From assembly GCF_022267515.1 (NCBI RefSeq), contig NZ_JAKFGB010000015.1, forward strand, positions 1 to 64,000: a DNA stretch of 64,000 bases, given 5' to 3'. The DNA comes from Rubinisphaera margarita (GTDB taxonomy: Bacteria > Planctomycetota > Planctomycetia > Planctomycetales > Planctomycetaceae). The notes below the pieces were generated by a model that was given only the letters and a program-made list of their open reading frames with translations, was not told the origin of the DNA and searched no databases. Shown one piece after another: positions 49,547 to 63,912 of the stretch (positions are counted from its first letter, which is position 1; every line of letters begins with the position of its first letter). A program made the translations under genes and the position numbers.

Positions 49547-50698
49547 ATGGTCGATCAGATCCCGTCCTCTCCCGATCTCACTCGACAGTTGGTACATGTG
49601 AATCTGGCCGAACGGTCATACGACATCGTTGTCGATGCCGATGAGGTGTCCGCTCTCCCGCCGCTGATTCAGGACTGGCTCCGCAGCATCTCCTATCTGA
49701 AGTCCGACCAGCCAGCCGCGCTGGTGATTACAGATACCAACGTCGCCGACCTGTTCGGAAAGAAGCTGCACGAAGCGCTTCAGGAGCAGGGATGGAATGC
49801 CGAGCTGACGATCGTTCCGGCCGGTGAGAACTCCAAGTCCCAGGCGACGGCCGGACTGATCTACGATCAGCTCGTCTCCATGCGGGCCGATCGCAAGACC
49901 GTGGTCATCGCGGTCGGCGGCGGTGTGATTGGCGACCTGGGCGGGTTTGTCGCCGCGACGTACAACCGGGGTCTGCCGTTCGTTCAGGTGCCGACGACTC
50001 TTCTGGCGGATGTCGACAGCTCGGTGGGCGGCAAGGTCGGGATCAACCACGCGAAGGGCAAGAACCTGATCGGGGCCTTCCATCAGCCGCTCGGCGTCTG
50101 GATCAATACCCGGGCCCTGCAAACGCTGCCGGAACGTGATTACCGTTCGGGGCTGGCCGAAGTTGTGAAGTACGGCGTGATCCTCGATGAGGAGTTCTTC
50201 GCCTTTCTCGAAAACAATGTCGAAGCCCTCAACAGTCGCGATGCCGAAACGCTGGTTAAAGTCATTACCCGCAGCTGCAGGCTCAAAGCCGATGTCGTGG
50301 AACAGGATGAATACGAGCGGTCCGGCCTGAGAGCGATTCTCAATTACGGTCATACTTTCGCCCACGCCTACGAAGCCCTTTGCGGCTATGGCGAACTGAT
50401 GCATGGCGAAGCCGTCAGCATCGGCATGATCGACGCCTCTCGACTGGCCGTGAAGCTCGGCCGGATTGACGAGAGCGTGACGCAGCGGCAACTCGAGCTG
50501 CTCTCTCAGCTCGGTTTGCCCACGAAACTTCCGACGCCGGTTTCATTCTCGGCTGATGAAGTCCTCGATCGCATGAAGATCGACAAGAAAACGGAAGCGG
50601 GCAAACTGCGGTTTGTTCTTCCGAGTCGTTTGGGCCACGTGGAGGTGGTCACGGGAGTTCCGGAATCGGATGTCCGCGATGTGTTACGTCTGAGCTAG
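49547..50698 (+). CDS. aroB: 3-dehydroquinate synthase
   Basis: A 383-aa AroB, which closes DAHP to 3-dehydroquinate in the shikimate pathway with NAD+ and a divalent metal. Visible: VITDTNVADLFG, VPAGENSKS (NAD region), VAVGGGVIGDLGGFVAATYN at about 122-141, PTTLLADVDSSVGGKVGIN with the catalytic lysine, GLAEVVKYG and the metal histidines in NYGHTFAHAYE and MHGEAVSIGM. ATG 49547 (MVDQIPSS) was preferred over a longer frame from 49406 because it fits the family's normal length. No other aro gene is adjacent. Confidence 0.95.
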   Translation: MVDQIPSSPDLTRQLVHVNLAERSYDIVVDADEVSALPPLIQDWLRSISYLKSDQPAALVITDTNVADLFGKKLHEALQEQGWNAELTIVPAGENSKSQATAGLIYDQLVSMRADRKTVVIAVGGGVIGDLGGFVAATYNRGLPFVQVPTTLLADVDSSVGGKVGINHAKGKNLIGAFHQPLGVWINTRALQTLPERDYRSGLAEVVKYGVILDEEFFAFLENNVEALNSRDAETLVKVITRSCRLKADVVEQDEYERSGLRAILNYGHTFAHAYEALCGYGELMHGEAVSIGMIDASRLAVKLGRIDESVTQRQLELLSQLGLPTKLPTPVSFSADEVLDRMKIDKKTEAGKLRFVLPSRLGHVEVVTGVPESDVRDVLRLS

Positions 50699-50767
50699 CC
50701 AGTCCCCTCAGCTGCTCAGGACTGATCTCTCCGAATCAACTCAAGTGCCGACCGACGGGAACCTCTG

Positions 50768-52360
50768 GTGACAAATACATCTTCCTCTTCGAACATTGAA
50801 CAATGGCTGTCTCTGGGCGCACACTGCAAACAGACCGACGAAGGCATTCAGATCGACCTCGCCCGATTCGACTGGAATCGTGGCGACGTGTCTCTGCTGC
50901 CGCTGCCGGCGGAGGTTTTTTCCTGGAAGCTCGAAGGAGCCAACAGTGAGAAAGCCGAAACGCTGCTCACCCGACTCAAAGGGAACGAGCAGATTCAGAT
51001 TCTGGCTCTTCGGGATATGCATCTCTCGCCATCGCTCTGTCAGCGGTTTCTCGATTTTCCGAAGATTGTCGAGTTCGATTTTTCGGGCACCAATTTCTCG
51101 GATCAGGATCTCGATCGAGTGACTCAGCTCGAACATCTGAGTTCCTTAAGCCTCGCGGAAACCGGAGTGACCGATCAGGGACTGATGGCCCTCAAGAAGC
51201 TCCGCGGTCTGAAAACACTCAACCTGAACAAGGTCGGCGTGACCGAAGCGGGTCTGCATCATCTCGAAGGACTGGTCTCGCTGCGTGAATTGAGCCTGGG
51301 TGGCTCGCCGCTGACTGGCGGAGCCCTCAAATGGCTGCAGCGGCTCGTCCTGCTCGAAAAGCTCGATCTCCGGCATACGCATCTGACGCATCATGGCTTG
51401 AACGCTCTGACATTCTTTCGCCGCCTGCAAACCCTGAAACTGGGCGGCAATCGCATCGAAGACGACGGAGTCCTTCCGCTACTCCAGTTCGCCCGGCTCG
51501 AATCGCTGGAGCTGGGCGGGACCCCGATTACGGATCGAGCCGTCGAAGTGATCTCCCGGCTGCCACGACTGCGGCGGCTCTACGTGGCCGGCACGGCTGT
51601 CGGCGATCAAGGGTTGAAGCTGCTCTCCCGTGTCAGTTCGCTGGTCGCGCTGGATGTCCGCAAGTCAGCCGTCTCGGCGAAGGGGATCGAACACTTTCAG
51701 GATGTCCGACCGCACGTCAACCTGAAGACCGATGCCGGTCAGCAACCGGAAAGCACTGTGGTTCGCAATATCGATCGACTTGAGTTGAGCGGCATTCAGG
51801 TCAAGAAGAATCAGGTCGGCGAGGCGATCGCCCTGAAAGCGGACGAGACAACCGCGCCCGCCGTGCACTGGTTCGATGCTCTGGTCACGCTGCGGACGCT
51901 CAAAAATGTCGAACTTCAGGATCTCCATCTGGACGCCGATCAGTTCCGCAATATTCGCAACCTGCACTCCCTGCAGGCGCTGGCGATTAAACGTTGCAGC
52001 CTGCCGGAAGAATCGCTTTCCGCTCTTACGGTTCTTCGCAATCTTGCCTGGCTCGATCTGCGGGATACGTCGGTTACGGATGCCGGCGTGAAATCGCTCG
52101 TACGGATTCCCTCGTTGACCAACCTCTGTCTCTCACGAACAGCCGTGACCGATGGCTGCCTGGGACACCTGAAGAACGCGCTGCTGCTGAAGGATCTTGT
52201 GCTCAAGCAGTGTGAGAACATCACCGATGCCGGTCTCGAAACGCTGTCCCAGCTCGATCAGCTCAAGCACATCGATCTGCGGGGCACGAGCATCACCGCA
52301 GCCGGCGCGGCTCAACTGGCCGAAAAGCTGCCGGGCTGCAAAGTCCGCGGCGATGACTGA
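50768..52360 (+). CDS. Leucine-rich repeat protein
   Basis: A 530-aa protein with two arrays of cysteine-free leucine-rich repeats of about 24 residues, at roughly 95-300 and 375-525. The unit is L-x-x-L-x-L-x-x-T-x-(I/V)-T-D-x-G-(L/V)-x-x-L, for example LSSLSLAETGVTDQGLMALK and LAWLDLRDTSVTDAGVKSLV, the bacterial T-D-x-G type related to F-box LRRs. A non-repeat segment lies between the arrays. No signal peptide or membrane segment, so probably a cytosolic protein-protein interaction scaffold. It starts at GTG 50768 with GGGAA about 8 nt upstream, 69 bp after aroB on the same strand. Confidence 0.85.
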   Translation: MTNTSSSSNIEQWLSLGAHCKQTDEGIQIDLARFDWNRGDVSLLPLPAEVFSWKLEGANSEKAETLLTRLKGNEQIQILALRDMHLSPSLCQRFLDFPKIVEFDFSGTNFSDQDLDRVTQLEHLSSLSLAETGVTDQGLMALKKLRGLKTLNLNKVGVTEAGLHHLEGLVSLRELSLGGSPLTGGALKWLQRLVLLEKLDLRHTHLTHHGLNALTFFRRLQTLKLGGNRIEDDGVLPLLQFARLESLELGGTPITDRAVEVISRLPRLRRLYVAGTAVGDQGLKLLSRVSSLVALDVRKSAVSAKGIEHFQDVRPHVNLKTDAGQQPESTVVRNIDRLELSGIQVKKNQVGEAIALKADETTAPAVHWFDALVTLRTLKNVELQDLHLDADQFRNIRNLHSLQALAIKRCSLPEESLSALTVLRNLAWLDLRDTSVTDAGVKSLVRIPSLTNLCLSRTAVTDGCLGHLKNALLLKDLVLKQCENITDAGLETLSQLDQLKHIDLRGTSITAAGAAQLAEKLPGCKVRGDD

Positions 52361-52365
52361 GAGCG

Positions 52366-53514
52366 TCATTGGAGAAGAGCTCGCAGCAGTTCGCTCCGTC
52401 GGTTCGCCAGTGCGATGAGACACTGCTCAACGGAATCAGCCGTCTGCCAGACCGTACAGACTGGATCGCCTGCGCTGAATTGCGTTCCCGGCCGAGCCAG
52501 ATCGGAACAGGAAGGCACTTCCCAGCAGTCATACGGGACGACTCCGACGTCGGACCAGTCCCAGTCGGGCAGAAGTTGAAAGGGGAGGGGAGCGTAAACG
52601 GTTGCTTTCCCCACGATGCCTTCGAGCGGCCGGACGACGTTCTTCTTCTGGAAGTCGCTGCATGTCTGGAGAATGGATTTGCCAGTGGCCAGTTCGAGGA
52701 CTTCCATCGCCGCGGTGTAACGAGGGTTAAGTTCGAGAACATAAAGACCGCTCGCATTCCGGCAGAAATCGATTCCCCACGGGCCGACCAGCGAGAACGC
52801 TTTTCCCAGCAGGTCGCCGATGCTTTGAATCCGTTGCTCTACGGCTGCGGACTCTTCACGCGAACAGCTGACGTTCCCGACGTACGCGAACGGACGAGCC
52901 GGCAGTTCCGGCGATCCGACCAGGATACGGGTGATCCCCAGAAGTTTGTGTACCGATCCCGTGCTGAAAAACTGAGCCGAGAGAAGCGGCCCTTCCACGT
53001 ACTGCTGATCGAATTCGTTCGTTCCCGGCACCAATGGAGCACAGCTGTGCACTCGATGCACTGCCATTCCTCCGGTGGAACGTTGATCCTTCCGGATCCA
53101 TTCTCGAGGGAGTTCCTTTCCCGGTGGAACCCACAGGGCGTCCCGAGTCCGGATAGCCAGAGCATCGAATCCGGCTCGGCCCAGACGCTGCTGCAGCGGA
53201 AGCGGATCGCGGGCCTGTTGCATGGCGGCGGGCGAAGGACTCCACAACGGTCGAATCGTCGCCAGTTGACTCAGCTCATCCAGCCGGTTTTCCCATCCGC
53301 CTGTGGGGAGAAAAGGAATGTCCTCGGAAAAAGCCCCGAGTGTCGCCGCGGGAGGTGGGCTGGAACCGGCCGGAAGATCGAGATCCTGACATTCGTCGAT
53401 GACGATTGGCTCGAATCCGGCGCGTACCACCGACCAGGCGGCCGCTCGGCCCGAATATCCGGAGATCAGAACCTGCATCGCTGCAGAGGACTCGGTATCG
53501 GCCGTGGATTCCAT
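52366..53514 (-). CDS. ATP-grasp protein linked to C1 genes
   Basis: A 382-aa ATP-grasp enzyme. N-terminal Rossmann-like part: MQVLISGYSGRAAAWSVVRA near residues 13-32, IVIDECQDLDLP. The ATP-binding core includes WIRKDQRSTGGMAVHRV and the metal/ATP segment GIDFCRNASGLYVLELNPRY at about 266-285 (E-x-N-P-R). Planctomycetes and methylotrophs carry ATP-grasp genes beside fae and other H4MPT genes, where they are thought to act in cofactor (H4MPT or methanofuran-like) biosynthesis, as MfnD/OrfY-type ligases do. Divergent from fae, with 276 bp between, which supports that role. ATG 53514 is one of three possible starts. Substrate is inferred from context only. Confidence 0.7.
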   Translation of the reverse strand: MESTADTESSAAMQVLISGYSGRAAAWSVVRAGFEPIVIDECQDLDLPAGSSPPPAATLGAFSEDIPFLPTGGWENRLDELSQLATIRPLWSPSPAAMQQARDPLPLQQRLGRAGFDALAIRTRDALWVPPGKELPREWIRKDQRSTGGMAVHRVHSCAPLVPGTNEFDQQYVEGPLLSAQFFSTGSVHKLLGITRILVGSPELPARPFAYVGNVSCSREESAAVEQRIQSIGDLLGKAFSLVGPWGIDFCRNASGLYVLELNPRYTAAMEVLELATGKSILQTCSDFQKKNVVRPLEGIVGKATVYAPLPFQLLPDWDWSDVGVVPYDCWEVPSCSDLARPGTQFSAGDPVCTVWQTADSVEQCLIALANRRSELLRALLQ

Positions 53515-53790
53515 CGATATTTCACCGAGACCGAAGGTTCGTTGGGAAACCGGGGGCGCGCCGGCGAACTGGCAATACAAACGGAAACCTGATATTCAAC
53601 ATATAAGCGTGCCGGAATCTTATCGGTGCGGTCGACTTCCGTTATGATCTCGGCATCCATGCGATCAGCAATTGGTCGACATCAGCGAGTCCACTGCAGT
53701 GGCACCAGGTGCCAGTTTCAGCGAACTCGCCCGATTTCACTCTAATCATTACGAACTCAGTACAGCAAGCACCAGCGAAGGAGATGAGAG

Positions 53791-54288
53791 ATGGGAATGC
53801 GTATAGGCGAAGCACTTGTCGGAGATGGCAATGAGATTGCTCACATTGACCTGATTATCGGCGAAAAAGACGGCCCCGCAGGCGTTGCTTTCGCCAACGC
53901 CCTGGCTCAGCAGTCGGCCGGTCACAGCAATCTGCTGGCCGTGCTTGAACCAAACCTGGCCGTCAAACCTTCGACGGTCATGATCACCAAGGTCACCATC
54001 AAAGGGGCCAAGCAGGCTGTCCAGATGTTCGGTCCGGCTCAGTACGCTGTCGCCAAAGCCGTCGCTGATTGCGTCGAAGCAGGCACGATTCCCAAGGATC
54101 AGGCCGAAAACCTCGTCATCGTCTGCGGTGTCTTCATCCACTGGGATGCCGCCGATGACAAGAAAATCTACGAATACAACTACGAAGCGACCAAGCTGTC
54201 CATCGAACGCGCGATGAAGAACGAGCCTTCGGCCGACGAAATGGTCGCGAAGAAGGACTCGGCGAAGCATCCGTTCTCCGGCGTCTAA
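53791..54288 (+). CDS. fae: Formaldehyde-activating enzyme
   Basis: A 165-aa Fae, which condenses formaldehyde with tetrahydromethanopterin to give methylene-H4MPT. The family is short and conserved: IGEALVGDGNEIAHIDLIIG at the start with the catalytic histidine at about 18, GPAGVAFANALAQQSAGHSN, then VKPSTVMITKVTIKGAKQAV and GPAQYAVAKAVADCV. GAAGGAGATG lies just before ATG 53791. It is followed by a strong terminator at 54343-54382 and then by the methylene-H4MPT dehydrogenase gene. In planctomycetes the H4MPT route serves formaldehyde detoxification or C1 oxidation. Confidence 0.96.
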   Translation: MGMRIGEALVGDGNEIAHIDLIIGEKDGPAGVAFANALAQQSAGHSNLLAVLEPNLAVKPSTVMITKVTIKGAKQAVQMFGPAQYAVAKAVADCVEAGTIPKDQAENLVIVCGVFIHWDAADDKKIYEYNYEATKLSIERAMKNEPSADEMVAKKDSAKHPFSGV

Positions 54289-54342
54289 GTCATTCGGACA
54301 AAGCCAAGGAACTCCGCCTAGGCATATTTCCGTAAAGTCAGA

Positions 54343-54382
54343 AACAACTCTTCAGATTCCGGTTTGAAGAGTTGTTTTCTCA
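54343..54382 (+). terminator. Terminator after fae
   Basis: A 13-bp perfect stem, AAACAACTCTTCA (54343-54355) with TGAAGAGTTGTTT (54366-54378), loop of 10 nt, running into TTTTC. It should end most fae transcripts before the dehydrogenase gene, which then needs its own promoter or read-through. Confidence 0.85.
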
Positions 54383-54453
54383 TTAGGGGCTTCAATAATC
54401 TGGGTTCGCAACCTCTCTGTTGACTCCTGTTGACTTCACTGAAAAGCGGCCTG

Positions 54454-55308
54454 ATGAAGCGCATTCTTCTCCACCTCGATACCGATCCTCAGCCGAGCAG
54501 CTTTGACGCGATCTCTGCGATTGACGGAGGAGTCGAACAACTGCTTTCTTACGGCAACGTGACCCCGGTCAACGTCGTGTCGCTGGTTCAGGGAGCGATC
54601 TTCACTCGTTCCCCCAACGACCTGCAGAACACCGCCATCTTCATCGGGGGCAGCGATATCGATGCCGCTCAGACCCTGCTGGAACGTGTCCGCGAGACAT
54701 TCTTCGGTCCGATGCGGGTTTCGGTGATGATGGATGCCAGCGGCTGCAATACGACCGCCTCCGCAGCTGTCGTGTGCGCCGGTCGCCATCTGAAACTGTC
54801 CGAGAGTTCGGCAGCCGTGTTTGGTGGAACTGGTCCGGTTGGCCGCCGTGTCGCCCGAATTCTGATGTCATCGGGTTGCCGAGTGAAAGTTGTCTCCCGT
54901 TCGCTGGATCGGGCTCGGGCAGCCTGTGCCGCCATCGACAGCGGCAGCAAGCTTCTCCAACCGGTGGCGATGAGTTCCCCGGAAGATCTCCACACAGTGG
55001 CCGAGGGAGTCGACGTCGTCGTGGCCGCCGGGGCTGCTGGAGTGAAGTTCTGTTCGCTCAAGGCTCTGCAGGCGTCTTCCAGTGTCAAAGTCGCCATCGA
55101 CCTGAACGCCGTTCCACCTTTGGGGATCGAAGGGATCGAATCTGGCGACAAAGCCCGCGAAGTTGGGAGAATTGTCTGCTACGGTGCTCTGGGTGTGGGC
55201 GGTCTCAAGATGCGATTACACCATCATGTCATCGATCAGCTCTTTGAAACCAACGAGCAGGTCTTCGATGCCGAGACCACATTCGCCGCTGCTGGAAACT
55301 TGCGGTAA
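54454..55308 (+). CDS. mtdB: Methylene-H4MPT dehydrogenase (MtdB/MtdC type)
   Basis: A 284-aa NAD(P)-dependent methylenetetrahydromethanopterin dehydrogenase. It oxidises the methylene-H4MPT made by Fae to methenyl-H4MPT. Family marks: LLHLDTDPQPSSFDAISAID at the start, NDLQNTAIFIGGSDIDAAQ, the NAD(P)-binding AVFGGTGPVGRRVARILMSS at about 121-140, VVSRSLDRARAA, and the late AIDLNAVPPLGIEGIESGDK. MtdB and MtdC differ in cofactor choice and planctomycete forms fall in both, so the subtype is a guess. ATG 54454 was chosen over an upstream TTG. It lies 165 bp after fae on the same strand. Confidence 0.9.
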   Translation: MKRILLHLDTDPQPSSFDAISAIDGGVEQLLSYGNVTPVNVVSLVQGAIFTRSPNDLQNTAIFIGGSDIDAAQTLLERVRETFFGPMRVSVMMDASGCNTTASAAVVCAGRHLKLSESSAAVFGGTGPVGRRVARILMSSGCRVKVVSRSLDRARAACAAIDSGSKLLQPVAMSSPEDLHTVAEGVDVVVAAGAAGVKFCSLKALQASSSVKVAIDLNAVPPLGIEGIESGDKAREVGRIVCYGALGVGGLKMRLHHHVIDQLFETNEQVFDAETTFAAAGNLR

Positions 55309-55437
55309 ATAGAGACCCTGGGTATTCGCTGCGGCTCTTGAAAAAATCTGGTCGAATGCAAACTTTGCTTCAAGTCGGCCAAAAACAGCCGCTCTAAAGC
55401 CAGAAACAAACTCGCCTTGCCTCTTTTCAGGCCTATC

Positions 55438-55451
55438 GGGTAATTCTACCC
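55438..55451. promoter_or_regulatory. GGGTA-N4-TACCC dyad upstream of bamA
   Basis: GGGTAATTCTACCC, the same dyad as at 12608-12621 with one base changed plus its neighbour. It lies about 120 bp before the bamA start. GGGTAATTTACC at 62179-62190, about 90 bp before the FHA-phosphatase gene, is a weaker relative. Confidence 0.3.
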
Positions 55452-55572
55452 GCTATTCACTTCGTAAAGCCTCACCTCTCCAGTTTCCGGCCGGCGTTGT
55501 GACCAGTCTCAACATCCATTCCACCTCCACCGGTTCGGCATCTCTCAACGTGTATCAGCGTCAGGTCTTCTC

Positions 55573-58866
<3,294 letters not shown>

Positions 58867-58998
58867 AGCGGACTACTTAATTGTGTAGCCGTTCCGTCCG
58901 TATAAGTTGCCGCGTTTCAGGCGAAAACTCGATTCTATGCGGACATACGGTAGAGCGATCCGCTTTAGTCACCCCGCGTAGAGTCTACCATCCGGTGC

Positions 58999-59023
58999 CA
59001 TGCCCACGCCTGTCGTGGGCATG
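58999..59023. repeat. CATGCCCACG palindrome
   Basis: Hairpin CATGCCCACG-CCTGT-CGTGGGCATG preceded by GGTGC, the same end-palindrome that bounds the element at 46485-46717. Alone here, within the 335-bp gap between bamA and the convergent nucleoside hydrolase; the rest of the gap shows nothing recognisable. It may help terminate bamA. Confidence 0.6.
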
Positions 59024-59201
59024 CTTCGTTTCACAGTGACACGTCGCAATCGCATCCATCGAGAAGATGCCGCGTCTCCATGGCCCAGTGGGCAGAGGCC
59101 GGGGATGCAGAGCTTCATCCTCACCCGAAGCGCGAGCGGGAGCTAGTTAGCGATGCCTCCCTTCTCGCTGATGATTCGGGTTGCGATTAAAGGTGGTGTC
59201 C

Positions 59202-60237
59202 TTAGGGTTCGTCGCCGTTTTCGAGGGCGCTCCAGAGGACTCCGGTGATGTAGTCGAAGGCGGCTGCGCGGTCGATTTCGGTCAGGACTTCGACGTTCGC
59301 GTTCTTCTGGCGGAGGCTGCGCCGGTCGACGACGGTCATGCCACGGGTCAGTTCTCCGGTCGTTTCGACATCGACCGCCATCAACTTGCGGGTAAACAGC
59401 TGCGGACGAGCCACGGCTGTGAGCGCGGCCAGTGCCGGCAGGGAGACGCCTTCCTGTCCCAGATGCCGCCGTGCCGATCGCAGCGCAAAGGGCAGCAGCA
59501 GATTGATGAACTCGGTAATGTGCGACTTCCCATCCTGAGGCAACCGGTTCAGTTCGCCAAAGGTCAACCGCAGTTGATGAGAAACATCGAGCGGGACGAG
59601 GATCTTGTTGCAGTCCGTTTGCAGAACGTATCGAGCCGAATCGGGATCGGCGTAGATATTTCCTTCCGCAGCTGCGGTGGTGTCGCCCCCTTCGTTGATC
59701 GATCCCCCCAGACAGACAAGCGTCTTCACTTCCTGCAGGAAGTCGGGGTGAATCTCACAGGCGAGCACGATGTTCGTCAACGGGCCGAGCGTGAGGATCG
59801 TCACTTCGTGCGGATTCGTCCGAACCAGTTCCGCCATTACCTTGGCCGAGACATGAGGACTGGCGAGGCTGACGGCGCTGGTGGGACAGTCGCCCAGTCC
59901 GGTTTCGCCGAGCAGCAGTGGGCAGGGGACTTCCCGGATCGCCGAGATCGAAGCAGGCAGTTGTTCGTCGCAGCAGCCGAGGCGGGGATATTTCTGCGGA
60001 TCGATCCGGTTCACGATCGTCTGCAAATTATGGTTGGCCTGGGAGCCTGTCACCATACCGGCGGTCGCCGTGAGAGCGAGCACGTCCATCTGAGGGTCGA
60101 GAATGGCGACGAGAATCGCCAGGGCGTCGCCGATCCCGGGATCGGCATCGATGACAACTTTGGTCTTGCGGTTCGGCGTGCTCGAGCTGGTCACCTGGGA
60201 TTGAGTGAGTGGCTCCAGTTCCTCTTCGAACATTTCC

Positions 60238-60248
<11 letters not shown>
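59202..60248 (-). CDS. Nucleoside hydrolase family protein
   Basis: A 348-aa member of the inosine-uridine nucleoside N-ribohydrolase family. The N-terminal metal motif reads VVIDADPGIGDALAIL at about 31-46, where the usual D-x-D-P-G-x-D-D-A has glycine for the first of the paired aspartates. LTLGPLTNIVLACEI, VCLGGSINEGGDTTAAAEGN (in place of the N-x-x-x-E-F-N region) and ADPDSARYVL follow. The active-site histidine region is diverged, so true ribohydrolase activity is uncertain. ATG 60248 lies inside the end of ilvD, with an 11-bp overlap, and AAGGA upstream, so translation is coupled. Pairing with ilvD has no obvious metabolic meaning. Confidence 0.8.
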
Positions 60249-61944
<1,696 letters not shown>

Positions 61945-62277
61945 CAATGATTCCAAAACTACCGGAGAGGCTGGCTGCAAGAATTCGCGACCGGGCGGCG
62001 CGACGATGCGTCTGAAAGCTTCGAGTATACTGGAAAGAACCGACGATCCCCAGCGATCCCGCCAACGAGAGCCGGTGTCCATACCGGTACAAGTCTTGCG
62101 TGGATGTTTTTTCAGATCAGAAATCGTTTGTCGAAAAACCCGTAGCGATTCGACGTAGTAGTGTTAGGATGTAGCATAGGGTAATTTACCAGCCACGGAG
62201 TTGTGGAGATCCCGAGCTGTGTCACCCCCGTTTGCACAACACGCTTTCCACGCGAGTTGTAGGAGGAGTCACGGGCC
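61945..62277. promoter_or_regulatory. Divergent promoter region ilvD/FHA phosphatase
   Basis: 333 bp between divergent genes. It holds GGGTAATTTACC (62179-62190), a weaker relative of the dyads at 12608 and 55438, and the Shine-Dalgarno GGAGGAG just before 62278. I could not place -35/-10 elements with confidence. Confidence 0.35.
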
Positions 62278-63912
62278 ATGGCGAGACTGGAGGTCATTTC
62301 AGGTCCCCATTCCGGGACGACGTACTCACTCCGATCTAACGGAGTGACCGCCGTCGGTCGAGACGGCACATCGGACATTGTTCTTCCGGTGCGAAGCATT
62401 TCCCGCCATCACGCGCAGATCTTCTGCGATGGCGATCATTATTTCATCGAAGATCTCGGGAGTGTTAACGGAACCTGCGTCGACGGGAAACGAATCAAGA
62501 GTCGACAACAACTGCATGAAGGCAGCCGGATCAACTTTTACGAGATCCATCTGGTTTTCCATAAAAACGAATCGTCCGGCGAAATACCGACGTTTACCCC
62601 CGAGCCGTTCGACAGGGCTCAAGAGCAAGCCGTGAACAATCACACGGTCAGCGTCCCCGCAGAGAATAACGTCTGGGGGACGAAGCGGTTCCAGTACCTG
62701 CTCGATATCAACTCGAAGCTCGCCGGCTCGTTGAATCTGGATGAGATTCTTCCCAAAGTCCTCGACATTCTCTTCGAGATCTTTCCTCAATCGACCAATG
62801 GGCGAATCCTCCTGGTCGAGGAAGACGGCGAGCTGGTCCCTTACGCCTGCAAAGCCGGCCGCGACGACAACAGCAGCATCCTGACCCAGGTTCCGCTCGG
62901 AAGCGAACTGGCTTCGACGGTGCTCGAATCCGGCAAGGACATGCTCTCGAACTCCGACGCCTTCAGTGAGTCGGTGCTCGATGAAGACGTCTGCTCGACG
63001 ATGTGCGTCAGACTGCTCAATCCCGATCGCGCTCCGCTGGGGGTGATCGAAGTCGAAACGACCGACGACCAGTCGATGTTTCACGATGATGACCTGCATG
63101 TCCTTCGCAGTGTCGCCGACATGACCGGGCTGGCGATCGCCTATGCGCGAGCCCACGCCCAGCAGATGGCTCGAGCCCGGCATCAGCAGCAGTTGGAAAT
63201 GGCTCACGAGGTTCAGATGCGGATGTTGCCCCGCGACCGGCCAGAAGTGACCGGTTACACCTTCAGCGACTTCTACGCCGCGGCCGGGCAGGTTGGAGGA
63301 GACTTCTTCTACTATCGCTGGTTGAAAGCTAATCAGCTGGTCGTCGCGATCGGAGATATCTGCGGGAAAGGGATGCCGGCCGCTTTGAAAATGGCTCACA
63401 TGAATACGCACCTGCATCACGTCATGGGAACGGCCCGGAGCTTGAAGGTCGCCATGCACCGCCTGAACCAGGGAGCCTTCAATGACCCGACCGATATCTC
63501 CCTGATCACATTCGTGCTCTGCATCTTCAATGTCCAGAAGCACGAGCTGACCATTGCCAACGCGGGGCATATTCCTCCGCTCCGTCGACGGGCCGGATCA
63601 ACCGCAGTGGAGTACATGCAGCACGAAAAAGATGGATTGCCTCTAGGGGTAGAGAAAGATTTTGAGTATCACCCGATGACATACAAGTTCGATCCGGGCG
63701 ACCTGGTCGTGCTCTGCACGGACGGGATTACCGAAGCGATGGATGGGCAGTCGAACCTGTTCGGCATGGATGGTCTGGAGAACTCCATCCTTAAATCTCG
63801 ACCAAACGCCGACCAAGCTGTGTCTACTCTGGTTGAGGATGTCCGGATACACACCCGCGGCAAGCGGCAACAGGACGATATGTGCATCGTGAGCGTGAGT
63901 CGCGATCTGTGA
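62278..63912 (+). CDS. FHA-GAF-PP2C (SpoIIE-type) phosphatase
   Basis: A 544-aa signalling protein without membrane segments. Residues 1-100 are an FHA phosphothreonine-binding domain (AVGRDGTSDIVLP, ISRHHAQIF, DLGSVNGTCVDGKRI). Residues about 138-290 are a GAF sensor domain (SLNLDEILPKVLDILFEIFP). A helical linker leads to a PP2C/SpoIIE catalytic domain at about 320-544 with VGGDFFYYRW, VVAIGDICGKGMPAALKMAH and VVLCTDGITEAMDGQ carrying the metal aspartates. RsbU-like proteins of this type dephosphorylate anti-anti-sigma factors; the FHA domain suggests docking to a Ser/Thr kinase target, a common wiring in planctomycetes. GGAGGAG precedes ATG 62278. No kinase or anti-sigma gene is in the window. 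Confidence 0.92.
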   Translation: MARLEVISGPHSGTTYSLRSNGVTAVGRDGTSDIVLPVRSISRHHAQIFCDGDHYFIEDLGSVNGTCVDGKRIKSRQQLHEGSRINFYEIHLVFHKNESSGEIPTFTPEPFDRAQEQAVNNHTVSVPAENNVWGTKRFQYLLDINSKLAGSLNLDEILPKVLDILFEIFPQSTNGRILLVEEDGELVPYACKAGRDDNSSILTQVPLGSELASTVLESGKDMLSNSDAFSESVLDEDVCSTMCVRLLNPDRAPLGVIEVETTDDQSMFHDDDLHVLRSVADMTGLAIAYARAHAQQMARARHQQQLEMAHEVQMRMLPRDRPEVTGYTFSDFYAAAGQVGGDFFYYRWLKANQLVVAIGDICGKGMPAALKMAHMNTHLHHVMGTARSLKVAMHRLNQGAFNDPTDISLITFVLCIFNVQKHELTIANAGHIPPLRRRAGSTAVEYMQHEKDGLPLGVEKDFEYHPMTYKFDPGDLVVLCTDGITEAMDGQSNLFGMDGLENSILKSRPNADQAVSTLVEDVRIHTRGKRQQDDMCIVSVSRDL

